DNA of 64,000 nt from Phycobacter sedimenti (GCF_038148855.1 NZ_JBBVGR010000007.1:186001-250000); one strand, 5' to 3'; shown: positions 40,662-49,713, counted from the first letter of the stretch. Notes: generated by a model not told the origin, from the letters alone. Translations and numbers: made by a program.

Positions 40662-41554
40662 CTGCCACCTCCCCCGACACCCGCGCGCAAGGCCGGGCCA
40701 CCGCGATTGGATTTGTGGCGGTTCTCTTGTGGGCGCTGCTGGCCCTTTTCACCGTCGGCACGGCGCCTGCCCCGCCGCTCCTGCTGAACGCGATCTGCTT
40801 CACCATCGGCGGCTCCATCGGCCTTGCCTGGACCTTGCTGAGCGGCGGGTTGCGAGAGCTGCGCTACGTGCCTTTGCGCGTCTACCTTTTTGGCACACTG
40901 GGGCTTTTTGGCTATCACGCGCTCTATTTCTCGGCACTGCGGCTTGCCCCCGCTGCAGAGGCGGGGCTGATCGCCTATCTCTGGCCGCTGCTGATCGTCC
41001 TGTTCTCAGGACTTCTTCCGGGTGAGCGCCTGCGGCTCGGCCACCTTTTCGGGGCGCTTTTGGCTTTTGCCGGTGCCGCGACGATCCTCGGCGGCGGAGC
41101 AACCGGCATCGACACCCAGTATTTGCCCGGTTACGGGCTGGCCTTTCTCTGCGCGCTCACCTGGTCCAGCTACTCTGTCCTGTCCCGCCGGTTGGGCAAT
41201 GCGCCGACGGCCTCTGTCGCCATCTTCTGCCTTGCAACGGCGGTTTTGTCCTGGGGCATGCATTTCGCACTGGAAGAAACCATTTGGCCAGACGGCGCAC
41301 TCGGCTGGCTGTCCGCCATCGGGCTTGGCCTTGGTCCGGTTGGGCTGGCGTTCTACGTCTGGGACATTGGCGTGAAAAAGGGAGACATCCAGCTTCTGGG
41401 CACCAGTTCCTACGCGGCGCCCCTGTTGTCGACCCTGATCCTTGTGCTTTTTGGGGTCTCTGCTCCGACATGGTCGCTGGCCATTGCGGCCCTGCTGATC
41501 ACCGCCGGAGCCCTGCTTGCCGCGCGCAGCAGCGCAAAAGCCGACCACTCCTGA
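40658..41554 (+). CDS. EamA family (DMT) transporter
   Basis: 298 residues with ten predicted membrane helices in two EamA halves. The sequence LGLFGYHALYFSALRLAPAAEAGLIAYLWPLLIVLFSG ending the first half, and LGTSSYAAPLLSTLILVLFG in the second, resemble the YddG-type aromatic amino-acid exporter branch. It is co-translated with the LysR gene (ATGA overlap), unusual for a regulator and its target, which are normally divergent. Confidence 0.88.
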   Translation: MTATSPDTRAQGRATAIGFVAVLLWALLALFTVGTAPAPPLLLNAICFTIGGSIGLAWTLLSGGLRELRYVPLRVYLFGTLGLFGYHALYFSALRLAPAAEAGLIAYLWPLLIVLFSGLLPGERLRLGHLFGALLAFAGAATILGGGATGIDTQYLPGYGLAFLCALTWSSYSVLSRRLGNAPTASVAIFCLATAVLSWGMHFALEETIWPDGALGWLSAIGLGLGPVGLAFYVWDIGVKKGDIQLLGTSSYAAPLLSTLILVLFGVSAPTWSLAIAALLITAGALLAARSSAKADHS

Positions 41555-41594
41555 CTGACTTGAGTGCGCACACCCAAATGCCTTGAATACAAAA

Positions 41595-41617
41595 GGGCTG
41601 CCGTGGTTCGGCAGCCC
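41595..41617. terminator. Hairpin between convergent EamA and DUF465 genes
   Basis: GGGCTGCCG and CGGCAGCCC form nine perfect pairs with a 5-nt loop. AAAA precedes the stem, so on the minus strand it ends in a short U run; it may serve both directions. Confidence 0.6.
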
Positions 41618-41703
41618 GGTCTTGGGTCGTTCCGAGGTATGCGGCAGCGCTCAAAAGCGCCGCCCCAGGTCAAGTTCCCCGGTCCACTGCCGGGACGGGT
41701 GGC

Positions 41704-41883
41704 TCAATGCGCAACTTCGGCGACCGAAAGTCGCGCAATCTCTTCCTTGAGCTTGAGTTTCTGCTTTTTCATGGCCGCAACTTGCAGACCGTCCGCGCCG
41801 GGTGCGCGTTGGGCCTGTTCGACTTCCATGCTGAGGTGCTCGTGCTTCTTCTTCAGTTCAGTCAGATGCGAGCTTAGGCTCAT
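41704..41883 (-). CDS. DUF465 (YdcH) family small protein
   Basis: 59 residues from ATG 41883, behind a perfect AGGAGG-type site. MSLSSHLTELKKKHEHLSMEVEQAQRAPG and the helix KKQKLKLKEEIARL match the DUF465 pattern: two helices forming a coiled hairpin. Function is unknown although the family is widespread in proteobacteria. It is transcribed alone and is convergent with the EamA gene. Confidence 0.85.
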   Translation of the reverse strand: MSLSSHLTELKKKHEHLSMEVEQAQRAPGADGLQVAAMKKQKLKLKEEIARLSVAEVAH

Positions 41884-42161
41884 GCCGTTCCTCCTTTTTG
41901 AGCAAGATACGCCCTGCGCTGTGCAGGACATTTCAAGTGGAGCACAAGAAATCGAATCTGTCACGCTGCAGACGCACGGTTTTGTCATCAAATTGTCGCA
42001 TAAGCCAAAGACCGCCAAAATCGACCGCTCCCATCGGCAAAAAGGGCGCAATTGAAGCGTCAAAAGATCATGCAAAACTTGAAGGACGTAGGCCGCACCC
42101 CCATATGAGCGCGGCTTCAGGAAGCTTGATCTCCGCCGAATACTACCGTTGAGAAGCCAAA

Positions 42162-42935
42162 TCACCTAGACGACGGCCAAGGAAGGGGCGCAGCCTGCCG
42201 CAACACTGCAGAGATCTCGCAGGTGTAACTCTCCCCATCCTGCTCGTGGCGCAGCCCTTCATGCAGGACCAGCGGCGCATGAAGCCGAAACGCGGCCCTC
42301 CCTCCCTTGCACGCGCGCAGGATCACCAGTTCCGCCGCCCGCCCCTGCCGCGGCGCCAAAGGCAGAACTTCGATCGAGCCAAGCCGCCCCTCGCAAGCCA
42401 TCAACATGTCCGGCAAACGGTCCGCGCGCTGGATCATGTGCAGAGAGCCGCGCGGGGCCAGCCGTTTGGCCGCAACCGAGATCCACGCCTGCAAAGGGGT
42501 TTCCTCGCCCAGCGCCACCCGGCGCCCGGCATCATGGGCCTGACAGTGCGCTCCGGTACGATAGTATGGCGGATTTGCGATGACTCTGGAGAACTGGCGT
42601 TGGCGCAAAGCAGGGGGCAGCGCTGCCAGATCCGCCTCAAGGACCTCAACCACCTGCCCATTGAGTGCGGCGTTGCGACGCGCCAGATCTGCATAGGCGC
42701 CCTGCACCTCCACACCGGTCAGAGACAGGCCATCGAGGCGCGCACCGAGGCACAAAAGCGCCTGCCCCGCTCCGCAGCCCAGCTCAAGCACACTGTCGCC
42801 GGGCTCTGCCCCGACGCTGGCCGCAAGCAAAACCGGATCCACACCCGCACGGTATCCCTTCAGGGGCTGTAAAAGCCGCACCCGCCCGCCCAGAAAGTCG
42901 TTGCAGGTCAGGTCACTCTCCGAAAACCCGCTCAT
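42162..42935 (-). CDS. tRNA1(Val) N6-adenine methyltransferase-like protein
   Basis: 257 residues. The SAM-binding motif VLELGCGAGQALLCLGAR lies at about residues 49-66, and the N6-adenine methylase motif NPPY in VIANPPYYRTG near residue 122. The N-terminus (FLGGRVRLLQPLKGYRAGVDPVLLAA) is typical of TrmN6/YfiC proteins. It would methylate an adenine, probably in tRNA. It overlaps the DUF2007 stop by 4 nt. Confidence 0.85.
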   Translation of the reverse strand: MSGFSESDLTCNDFLGGRVRLLQPLKGYRAGVDPVLLAASVGAEPGDSVLELGCGAGQALLCLGARLDGLSLTGVEVQGAYADLARRNAALNGQVVEVLEADLAALPPALRQRQFSRVIANPPYYRTGAHCQAHDAGRRVALGEETPLQAWISVAAKRLAPRGSLHMIQRADRLPDMLMACEGRLGSIEVLPLAPRQGRAAELVILRACKGGRAAFRLHAPLVLHEGLRHEQDGESYTCEISAVLRQAAPLPWPSSR

Positions 42936-43147
42936 CGCCCCAGGGGGATTTCATTGTCCCGCATGACCTTCAGTGCCGGATCATAGTCATCAGGGTGGAC
43001 CAGCAATCTTTGCGGAATTGCCCCTGTCCCACCCGTGAGGACGCTCATATTTACGTCCACATGAAAGCAGTCTATATCCTCACCCTCAAGAAGGGCGGAG
43101 GCGAAGGCAAGGACGGTTGGGTCGGTGCTGCGAAGAAGTTCCTTCAT
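42932..43147 (-). CDS. DUF2007 domain-containing protein
   Basis: 71 residues from ATG 43147. MKELLRSTDPTVLAFASALLEGEDIDCFHVD and the C-terminal RLLVHPDDYDPALKVM match DUF2007, a small ferredoxin-like fold called a putative signal-transducing protein. The ribosome site is weak. Divergent from ispB; translationally coupled to the methyltransferase downstream, a pairing common in Rhodobacterales. Confidence 0.85.
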   Translation of the reverse strand: MKELLRSTDPTVLAFASALLEGEDIDCFHVDVNMSVLTGGTGAIPQRLLVHPDDYDPALKVMRDNEIPLGR

Positions 43148-43204
43148 GGGGATGGATCTAAGAGCAAGGGACCTACCTTGTCGAGCGTGAAAGCCAAGAA
43201 TGCA

Positions 43205-44203
43205 ATGGACCAAGTGATAATGCAAAAGCCGCACGAGTTGCTTGCAGCCACCCTCAGCGAGGAAATGGCAGCGGTGAACGGCCTGATCCGTACGCGCATG
43301 ACCTCTGAACATGCGCCCCGCATCCCCGAGGTGACCGCGCATCTGGTCGAGGCAGGCGGCAAACGCCTGCGCCCGATGCTGACCCTGGCCGCCGCGCGCC
43401 TGTGCGGATACGAGGGTGACAACCACGTTAAACTGGCCGCAACGGTCGAGTTCATCCATACCGCGACGCTGCTTCATGATGATGTGGTCGACGAAAGCGG
43501 CCAGCGCCGGGGCCGCCCGACGGCGAACCTCTTGTGGGACAACAAAAGCTCGGTTCTGGTTGGCGACTATCTCTTTGCCCGCAGCTTCCAGCTGATGGTC
43601 GAGACCGGCTCGCTGCGCGTACTGGATATCCTGGCCAATGCCTCGGCCACCATTGCCGAGGGCGAAGTCCTTCAGATGACTGCGGCAACGGACCTCAAGA
43701 CGGACGAGGCCATCTATCTGCAGGTGGTGCGTGGCAAGACAGCAGCCCTGTTCTCGGCGGCGACCGAGGTTGGCGGCGTCATCGCGGGGGTGGATGAGGA
43801 TCGGGTAAAGGCGCTTTTCGACTATGGTGATGCGCTAGGCATTGCCTTTCAGATTGCCGATGATCTGCTCGACTATCAGGGTGACAGCAAGGCCACGGGC
43901 AAGAACGTCGGGGATGATTTCCGCGAACGCAAACTGACGCTGCCGGTGATCAAGGCGGTCGCGCAGGCCAGCGATGAAGAACGTGCCTTCTGGATGCGAA
44001 CCATCGAGAAGGGCCGCCAGGAAGACGGTGATCTTGAGCACGCCATGGCGCTGATGGAGAAATACGGCACACTTGAGGCCACGCGGCGTGACGCCATTGC
44101 CTGGTCCGACAAGGCAAAGGCAGCGCTCGAAGCCCTGCCGGATCACCCCATTCGCCAGATGCTGCATGATCTGGCCGACTACGTCGTGGCCCGCCTGCAC
44201 TGA
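43205..44203 (+). CDS. ispB: Polyprenyl (octa/decaprenyl) diphosphate synthase
   Basis: 332 residues from ATG 43205. In-frame TTG 43178, which has a better site (AAGGGA), and GTG 43187 are alternatives. It condenses isopentenyl diphosphates to the ubiquinone side chain. EAGGKRLRPMLTLAAARL, the first aspartate-rich motif LLHDDVVDESGQRRG and the second, QIADDLLDYQGD, are characteristic of trans-prenyltransferases. It lies opposite ispE, which supplies earlier steps of isoprenoid synthesis, but the two are convergent. Confidence 0.95.
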   Translation: MDQVIMQKPHELLAATLSEEMAAVNGLIRTRMTSEHAPRIPEVTAHLVEAGGKRLRPMLTLAAARLCGYEGDNHVKLAATVEFIHTATLLHDDVVDESGQRRGRPTANLLWDNKSSVLVGDYLFARSFQLMVETGSLRVLDILANASATIAEGEVLQMTAATDLKTDEAIYLQVVRGKTAALFSAATEVGGVIAGVDEDRVKALFDYGDALGIAFQIADDLLDYQGDSKATGKNVGDDFRERKLTLPVIKAVAQASDEERAFWMRTIEKGRQEDGDLEHAMALMEKYGTLEATRRDAIAWSDKAKAALEALPDHPIRQMLHDLADYVVARLH

Positions 44204-44234
44204 CCTCGAAGGCACCGTTCTGGCCGCAATAGAA

Positions 44235-44305
44235 GCTCTCCCGCGCCCGCAGGCTCAGATGGCTGCGCCATCTCATCCCTGGCGGTCTTGGGCCCGGCAT
44301 CGGGC
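44235..44305 (-). repeat. Two-hairpin intergenic element, copy E
   Basis: Read on the minus strand: a first hairpin GCCCG/CGGGC, then GGCCCAAG, then a second hairpin with AGATGGC-GCA-GCCATCT, ending GGGCGCGGGAGAGC. The stems differ in sequence from other copies but the layout is kept. It starts 31 nt after the ispB stop and faces copy A tail-out. Confidence 0.7.
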
Positions 44306-44433
44306 AAAGGACCGATGCTGTCGCATATGAAGAACCGCCCCGTTTTCGTCAAAAACCGGGTCAAGGGAGGCGCAGCCTCCGCGCATCGCGCGGCTTGCCC
44401 TTGAGGCGGGTTTTGACAAGCCACACTTGCTCT

Positions 44434-44467
44434 GGCTCCTGATGAGCACAGATGCTCTTCAGGAGCC
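44434..44467. terminator. Long hairpin between the paired elements
   Basis: GGCTCCTGA and TCAGGAGCC enclose GAGCA-CAGA-TGCTC across one T-T mismatch, giving a stem of 14 pairs. It may be the actual bidirectional terminator of ispB and ispE. Confidence 0.5.
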
Positions 44468-44486
44468 TCTCAGCAGAAACCTTCAT

Positions 44487-44561
44487 CAGCGTGCCGCAGG
44501 CGCGCTGCCGGGCCCAAGGCTTTGCGCCGCATCTTTGATGCTGCGACAAAGGCGCGGGAGC
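44487..44561 (+). repeat. Two-hairpin intergenic element, copy A
   Basis: Hairpin one is CAGCGTGCC-GCA-GGCGCGCTG, then CCGGGCCCAAGG. Hairpin two runs from CTTTG to CAAAG with inner GCATC-TTT-GATGC. The element ends GGCGCGGGAGC, 18 nt from the ispE stop. CCCAAGGCTTT, CATCTTTGAT and AAAGGCGCGGGAGC are shared with copy D, while the stem bases between them change in a paired way. Confidence 0.75.
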
Positions 44562-44579
44562 ACGCCGCCCGTCCTGAGG

Positions 44580-45419
44580 CTAGAGCAGCCGTCCGGCAGC
44601 AGCCCACCATTCCGGTTGGGCCGCACGGATCGCTTCGCTCGCGCGTCTTGCCTCGCCACTCTTCGGGGGAAACAGCGCAAAACACGTCGCACCCGATCCG
44701 GACATGGCCCAGAACAGCGCGCCCGTCGCCTCCAGAACCTCAAGAACCGAGCCAATCACCGGCTGCAGCGCAATGGCCGGGGCCTGCAGGTCGTTGCGCT
44801 GCCCTCCCAGCCAGTGCGCAAGCTCTGCGGCTGTTTTCCAATGCGGCAATTCCCGTGGCATCGGTGCATTCGCTGGCGAAGTCAGGCTGCGAAACACAGC
44901 CGGAGTGGACACAGATACCCCGGGATTCACCAACAGGATCTCACACTGCGGAAGGGCTGATACACGAGACAACGTCTCACCAATGCCTTCCATCCGCCAG
45001 CTGTCGGGCTTCATGCAGACCGGCACGTCAGCGCCAAGGGAGAGCAGATCCGATGACGCCGGCAGCTCCGTGCCCCAGTGCTCTGACAGCGCGCGCAGGG
45101 CCGCAGCCGCATCGGACGAGCCGCCCCCGATCCCCGCTGCGGCAGGCAAGTGCTTCTCGAGAACGATCCCTGCCCCCTGCCCTTCGGGTCTCATCAGCTG
45201 CGCCGCCTGCAGGACAAGGTTGGCGCCATCCGTGGGCACGCCCGCGGCTTTTGGCCCCGTGACCTGCAAGGATAGATCCGGCGCCGAGCGCACCCGAATC
45301 ACATCCCCCACATCGCAAAAGGCCACCAAACAATCCAAAAGGTGATAGCCATCGGCGCGGCGGCCGGTCACATGCAGGGTCAGGTTGATCTTGGCCGGAG
45401 CAAAGGCCTCAACCGCCAT
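44580..45419 (-). CDS. ispE: 4-diphosphocytidyl-2-C-methyl-D-erythritol kinase
   Basis: 279 residues from ATG 45419 (a TTG six bases upstream is possible). A GHMP kinase of the MEP isoprenoid pathway, with the N-terminal FAPAKINLTLHVTGRRADGYHLL and the phosphate loop LPAAAGIGGGSSDAAAAL at about residues 92-109. The C-terminal region AMSGSGATCFALF matches the third GHMP motif. Its start lies inside the end of the TPR gene (11-nt overlap), so it is co-transcribed with it. Confidence 0.95.
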   Translation of the reverse strand: MAVEAFAPAKINLTLHVTGRRADGYHLLDCLVAFCDVGDVIRVRSAPDLSLQVTGPKAAGVPTDGANLVLQAAQLMRPEGQGAGIVLEKHLPAAAGIGGGSSDAAAALRALSEHWGTELPASSDLLSLGADVPVCMKPDSWRMEGIGETLSRVSALPQCEILLVNPGVSVSTPAVFRSLTSPANAPMPRELPHWKTAAELAHWLGGQRNDLQAPAIALQPVIGSVLEVLEATGALFWAMSGSGATCFALFPPKSGEARRASEAIRAAQPEWWAAAGRLL

Positions 45420-47148
45420 TGGCAACCTTCAGAGGCTCCGCGCCTTCCTCGGCCAGAACCACGTCCAGCCCGACCTCCAGCTTTCGGCGGATGCGGTCCG
45501 GATCGGCCTCACCGTCTCCCTCGCCTGCGCGAATGAAGGAGAGCGCCCGCTTCCACTGGAATTCTGCCTCGCGCTTGCGGCCCACCGCCCAGAAGACATC
45601 GCCGAGGTGATCGTTGACCACCGGGTCCACCGGCATCAATTCGACCGCACGCTCCATATGGCCCACGGCCTCTTCATAGCGCCCAAGCCGGTACAACACC
45701 CAGCCCAGAGAATCCACGATATAGCCAGAATCGGGGCGGGCCGCGACGGCGCGTTCGATCATGTCCAGCGCCTCATCGAGGTTCTTGCGCTTTTCGACAA
45801 GAGAGTACCCGAGGTAGTTCAAGACCTGCGGACGGTCAGGCTCCAGCGCAAGGGACGCGCGGAAGTCGGCCTCTGCCTTGTTCCACATATCGAGCCGTTC
45901 ATGGCTGATCCCGCGCGCATAGTACAGGAACCAGCGGCTGCCCGAGTCCTCGGGCGTGAACTCAAGCGCCTTGTCATAGGCGGCAATCGCACCTTCATAG
46001 TCTTCCTGCTGACGCAACAGGTCACCAAGACTGACATGCACTTGCGGCAGCTCTGGGTAGGCGTCGGCCAGATGGTTCAGGACCTCGGCCGAGGCATCGG
46101 GCTTGGCCGAGCGGCGCAGCGCCTCGGCCCGCCCCATTTCGGCAGCGTAATAATCGGGGTGCTCTCGCGGCACCTGCTTGTAGGTCTCGATCGACAGCGG
46201 GAACCGGCCCAGATCGTCCAGCAGTTCCGCGCTCAGCAGAACCGCGTCCACATGGACCGGATTGAGGGCCGCAGCCATCCGCGCGTACATAAGCACATAG
46301 TCACCGGGCTGCTGACCATTGAGCGCCGATCCCATCGTGAAAAAGACTTCGGCAATTCCTTCCAGCGGGGTGGCCGCGATGGAGAACCCAAGCGGCTCGC
46401 CCGCGTCCAGACGCGCACGGATATCAGAGATGGCAGGATCGTAGGCCGTCCCGAAAGCACCGTTCAGAACCTCGAGTGCCTTTTCGTTCTCTCCCAGTTG
46501 CGACAGGATCTGCAACCGCGCCAGAACCGATTGGCGCGACAGGCGTGTCAGCTTTCCGCCATCTGCCGCGAACATCTCTTCGGCCCCCTTGTAGTCGCCA
46601 ACCGAGGCCAGGGCGAGCGCCTGGTGATAGTGCGCGTAAGGACGCAGGTTCTGATCCGCTGCGAGGGTTTCAAAGCTTTGCATAGCGGCAGATACTGCGC
46701 CTTCGCCCATATGGGCCCATGCGGTCAGAAGGCCATCCACCAGCGGATGAATATCCCGGATGGCAAGGTCGCGGGACAGAATATCGACAAAGGCCCCCCG
46801 CTGGGCAAAATCCCCGACCATGACCATATTGGCCGCATGGCTGCGCAGCTCCATCTGCCACAGGCGCTGCGCGACCGGGATGGCGTGCTTGATCTTCCCC
46901 TGTGCCAACTGGGCAAAGACCACATTCTCCATCAGCACCGGATTGCCAGGATCGCGCACCAGGGCGCGGGTGTAATACTCTGCCTGGGCCGAGAAGTCGC
47001 TGTCATAGGTGGCAGCGCGTCCGGCCAGATAGGCCCCGGCCAGACCATCGGCCTGCGCTGGTGACGGGGCCGCGAAGGGCACCGTCAGCGAGACTGCAAG
47101 CGCGACCAGCGCCTTGGATGACAGGGTGCGAAGAGTTTGAACCGGCAC
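45409..47148 (-). CDS. Exported tetratricopeptide-repeat protein
   Basis: 579 residues from GTG 47148, 5 nt after GGGGGAGG. A signal peptide ending SPAQADG is followed by about ten TPR units, the clearest in the second half (for example AIAAYDKALEFTPEDSGS, AEADFRASLALEPDRPQVLNYLGYS and AVGHMERAVELMPVDPVVNDHLGDVFW). It is periplasmic or outer-membrane associated and should act as a protein-interaction scaffold. It directly precedes ispE, an arrangement kept in Rhodobacterales, although no functional link is evident. Confidence 0.88.
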   Translation of the reverse strand: MPVQTLRTLSSKALVALAVSLTVPFAAPSPAQADGLAGAYLAGRAATYDSDFSAQAEYYTRALVRDPGNPVLMENVVFAQLAQGKIKHAIPVAQRLWQMELRSHAANMVMVGDFAQRGAFVDILSRDLAIRDIHPLVDGLLTAWAHMGEGAVSAAMQSFETLAADQNLRPYAHYHQALALASVGDYKGAEEMFAADGGKLTRLSRQSVLARLQILSQLGENEKALEVLNGAFGTAYDPAISDIRARLDAGEPLGFSIAATPLEGIAEVFFTMGSALNGQQPGDYVLMYARMAAALNPVHVDAVLLSAELLDDLGRFPLSIETYKQVPREHPDYYAAEMGRAEALRRSAKPDASAEVLNHLADAYPELPQVHVSLGDLLRQQEDYEGAIAAYDKALEFTPEDSGSRWFLYYARGISHERLDMWNKAEADFRASLALEPDRPQVLNYLGYSLVEKRKNLDEALDMIERAVAARPDSGYIVDSLGWVLYRLGRYEEAVGHMERAVELMPVDPVVNDHLGDVFWAVGRKREAEFQWKRALSFIRAGEGDGEADPDRIRRKLEVGLDVVLAEEGAEPLKVANGG

Positions 47149-47228
47149 AGGGACCTCCCCCAAGGATGATGGATGACTGCAAGTGAAGTGTTGTGAAAAA
47201 CGTAGTCCGCAGCCGCCCGACACGCAAT

Positions 47229-47250
47229 GGGGCGCCCCGAGGGGCGCCCC
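47229..47250. terminator. GC-rich hairpin between ETF-QO and the TPR gene
   Basis: Two copies of the self-palindrome GGGGCGCCCC separated by GA can pair with each other to form a ten-base-pair stem. It lies 68 nt after the ETF-QO stop. There is no U tract on the minus strand. Confidence 0.5.
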
Positions 47251-47317
47251 ACTTTTACGATATTTGTGGCAGGATTGGTGAAAACCCGCCCAAAGACGAC
47301 CGCTGTACCGTCAAGCC

Positions 47318-48967
47318 TTACATGTTGGGATAGTTCGGCCCGTCACCGCCCTGCGGCGTGGTCCAGGTGATGTTCTGGCTCGGATCCTTGATGTCACAGG
47401 TCTTGCAGTGCACGCAGTTCTGGAAGTTCACCACGAACTCGGGCTTGCCGTCCTTTTCCACCACCTCGTAGACGCCTGCCGGGCAGTACCGTTGCGCGGG
47501 TTCCGCGTATTTCGGCAGGTTGACCGAGATCGGCGTATCCGCATTGCCAAGGCGCAGGTGGCAGGGCTGGCTTTCCTCGTGGTTGGTCATCGCAAAGGAG
47601 ACGTTGGTCAGCCGGTCGAATGACAGGGTGCCATCGGGCTTCGGGTACTCGATCGGCTGGTGCTTGCTGGCTTCCTCGGTGGCCTCGGCGTCGTTCTTGC
47701 CATGGCCGAGGGTGCCGAACAACGACAGACCCAGGATGTTGTTGGTCCACATGTCCAGCCCGCCAAGGACGAGGGAGGCCGTAAGGCCCCACTTCGACCA
47801 CATGGGTTTGACGTTGCGCACCATCTTGAGATCCTTGCCGATCGCGCCATTGCGCACGTCAGCCTCATAGGCGGAAAGTTCGTCACCCGAACGGTCGGCC
47901 TTGATCGCCTCATAGGCGGCTTCGGCTGCGGCCTTGCCCGACAGCATCGCGTTGTGGTTGCCCTTGATGCGCGGCACGTTGACCATGCCCGCAGCGCAGC
48001 CCAGAAGCGCAACACCGGGCGCCACCAGCTTCGGCATCGACTGCCAGCCGCCCTCGGTGATGGCACGGGCGCCATAGGCGACGCGCTTGCCGCCTTTCAG
48101 CAGCTCGGCAACCATCGGGTGATGCTTGAAGCGCTGGAATTCCATGTAGGGATAAAGATGCGGGTTCTTGTAGTTCAGGTGCACCACGAAACCCACGTAA
48201 ACCTGTTTGTTTTCCAGGTGATAGATGAAGGATCCACCGCCCGCGTTGGAATTCAGCGGCCAGCCCATGGTGTGGGTGACGGTGCCTTCCTTGTGCTTGG
48301 CCGGGTCGATCTCCCAGATCTCTTTCATGCCGACGCCGTATTTCTGCGGCTCCTTGCCATCGGACAGACCGTATTTGGCGATCACTTCCTTCGAGAGCGA
48401 TCCGCGCACGCCTTCGGACAGGAAGACATATTTGCCGTGCAGTTCCATGCCCGGCTCGGTGTTGGGACCGTAGGAGCCGTCCGGCTCAAGGCCAAAGACA
48501 CCGGCCACCACGCCTTTGACTTCACCGTTGTCGCCATAGATCAGCTCGGAGCAGGACATGCCCGGGAAGATCTCGACGCCCATCTCCTCGGCCTGCTCGG
48601 CCATCCAGCGGCAGACATTGCCCATGGAGACGATGTAGTTGCCGTGGTTGTTCATCAGCGGCGGCATCGGGAAGTTGGGGATCCGCACTTCGCCGGCTTC
48701 ACCCATCATGTAGAAGTTGTCTTCCTTGACCGGCACGTTCAGCGGTGCGCCCTTTTCCTTCCAGTCCGGGATCAGTGCATCCAGGCCGCAGGGGTCCAGC
48801 ACCGCGCCCGACAGGATATGGGCACCCACTTCGGAGCCCTTTTCCAGCACCACGACATCCAGGTCGCTGTCCAGCTGTTTCAAACGGATCGCCGCCGACA
48901 GGCCAGCAGGGCCGGCTCCGACGATCACAACGTCATATTCCATCGCTTCGCGTTCAATCTCGGCCAT
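47318..48967 (-). CDS. Electron-transfer flavoprotein:ubiquinone oxidoreductase
   Basis: 549 residues. It passes electrons from ETF, reduced by acyl-CoA dehydrogenases, to ubiquinone. The FAD site is VVIVGAGPAGLSAAIRLKQL near the N-terminus. The membrane and quinone region lies in the middle (GAHILSGAVLDPCGLDALIPDW). The C-terminal 4Fe-4S site includes RYCPAGVYEVV and NCVHCKTCDIKDPSQNI. Length is normal for ETF-QO. It is transcribed alone. It serves the acyl-CoA dehydrogenase type encoded at 60-62 kb. Confidence 0.96.
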   Translation of the reverse strand: MAEIEREAMEYDVVIVGAGPAGLSAAIRLKQLDSDLDVVVLEKGSEVGAHILSGAVLDPCGLDALIPDWKEKGAPLNVPVKEDNFYMMGEAGEVRIPNFPMPPLMNNHGNYIVSMGNVCRWMAEQAEEMGVEIFPGMSCSELIYGDNGEVKGVVAGVFGLEPDGSYGPNTEPGMELHGKYVFLSEGVRGSLSKEVIAKYGLSDGKEPQKYGVGMKEIWEIDPAKHKEGTVTHTMGWPLNSNAGGGSFIYHLENKQVYVGFVVHLNYKNPHLYPYMEFQRFKHHPMVAELLKGGKRVAYGARAITEGGWQSMPKLVAPGVALLGCAAGMVNVPRIKGNHNAMLSGKAAAEAAYEAIKADRSGDELSAYEADVRNGAIGKDLKMVRNVKPMWSKWGLTASLVLGGLDMWTNNILGLSLFGTLGHGKNDAEATEEASKHQPIEYPKPDGTLSFDRLTNVSFAMTNHEESQPCHLRLGNADTPISVNLPKYAEPAQRYCPAGVYEVVEKDGKPEFVVNFQNCVHCKTCDIKDPSQNITWTTPQGGDGPNYPNM

Positions 48968-49133
48968 AGATGATGTGCTCCTTGGCTATCGTTCGTGTCT
49001 GTCCGCACCGGACAGATGGTCCTGGGCGCAATTTTCTTTCGCGGTTGCTTAGCGGCTGCAGAAAGGCAAGGTCAATGGATACTCTGCGTTACATGCAAGC
49101 AGAAGGGCGTTTTGCGTGCAATTCATGCCCATT

Positions 49134-49622
49134 TCAGCCACTATCCCCCTCATTATGAGCCTCCAGCCCGGGCTCGGGGCTGTCTCCCATCAGGTAGCGC
49201 GGACCGCTGCCCTTCTCTGCCGCCTTGTCCTGCGGATTATATAGCGCGCATCTGGGCAGGGACAGGCAGCCGCAGCCGATGCAGCCGTCCAAATTGTCGC
49301 GCAGCTTCATCAGCGTCTCGATTCGCCGGTCCAGATGCTCCCGGAAGTCGGTCGAGATCGCCGCCCAGTCCTCTTGTGTGGGGGTCCGCCCCCCCGGCAA
49401 GCTTTTGAGGAAACCGCGGATTTCCGGCAGGGAAAACCCGAACTGCTGGGCAATCATCACGAAACTGAGCCGCCGCAGGTCCGAGCGATGAAACCGCCGC
49501 TGCCCGCCCGCATTGCGCCAGGGCTCCACCAGCCCCTGCGCCTCGTAATAGCGGATGGCGGAAACGGCGAGCCCCGTGCGCTCTGCCAGATAGCCAATCG
49601 AAACCCCTGCCGTGCTTGCCAT
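49134..49622 (-). CDS. soxR: Redox-sensitive transcriptional activator SoxR
   Basis: 162 residues. A MerR-family DNA-binding head (IGYLAERTGLAVSAIRYYEAQGLVEPWRN) is followed by a dimerisation helix and the 2Fe-2S cluster motif CIGCGCLSLPRC with Cys114, 117, 119 and 125, spaced exactly as in SoxR. Oxidation of the cluster by redox-cycling compounds activates transcription. It diverges from a VOC-family gene, and the DNA between has a promoter with the 19-bp spacer typical of MerR targets. There is no soxS, as usual outside enterics. Confidence 0.95.
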   Translation of the reverse strand: MASTAGVSIGYLAERTGLAVSAIRYYEAQGLVEPWRNAGGQRRFHRSDLRRLSFVMIAQQFGFSLPEIRGFLKSLPGGRTPTQEDWAAISTDFREHLDRRIETLMKLRDNLDGCIGCGCLSLPRCALYNPQDKAAEKGSGPRYLMGDSPEPGLEAHNEGDSG

Positions 49623-49652
49623 TGGGTGTCTCCTCCTGTGAGCAGAAATAGC

Positions 49653-49683
49653 TTGATCTAAAGTTAGGTTGAGAAATTACACA
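49653..49683 (+). promoter_or_regulatory. MerR/SoxR-type promoter of the VOC gene
   Basis: TTGATC and TACACA are separated by 19 bp, the overlong spacing that MerR-family activators correct. A CTAA-AG-TTAG dyad (49658-49667) lies in the left part of the spacer. SoxR, encoded divergently, is the obvious regulator. Confidence 0.55.
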
Positions 49684-49713
49684 GAATACAGACGATATGA
49701 AAGGAGATTCGAA

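Larger units (their letters stand above)
44204..44579. other. 376-nt gene-free region between ispB and ispE, dense in hairpins
   Basis: No gene is supported here. The region contains an outward-facing pair of the 75-nt two-hairpin element (44235-44305 and 44487-44561) and a long hairpin at 44434-44467. Shorter self-complementary stretches, GGAGGCGCAGCCTCC and GCGCATCGCGC, lie between. It fills the gap between two convergent genes. Confidence 0.7.

Noticed and set aside
44427..45262. Several plus-strand frames across the ispE region
   Set aside because: They run through intergenic hairpin elements and antisense to ispE; composition is Arg/Ser/Pro-rich shadow coding.
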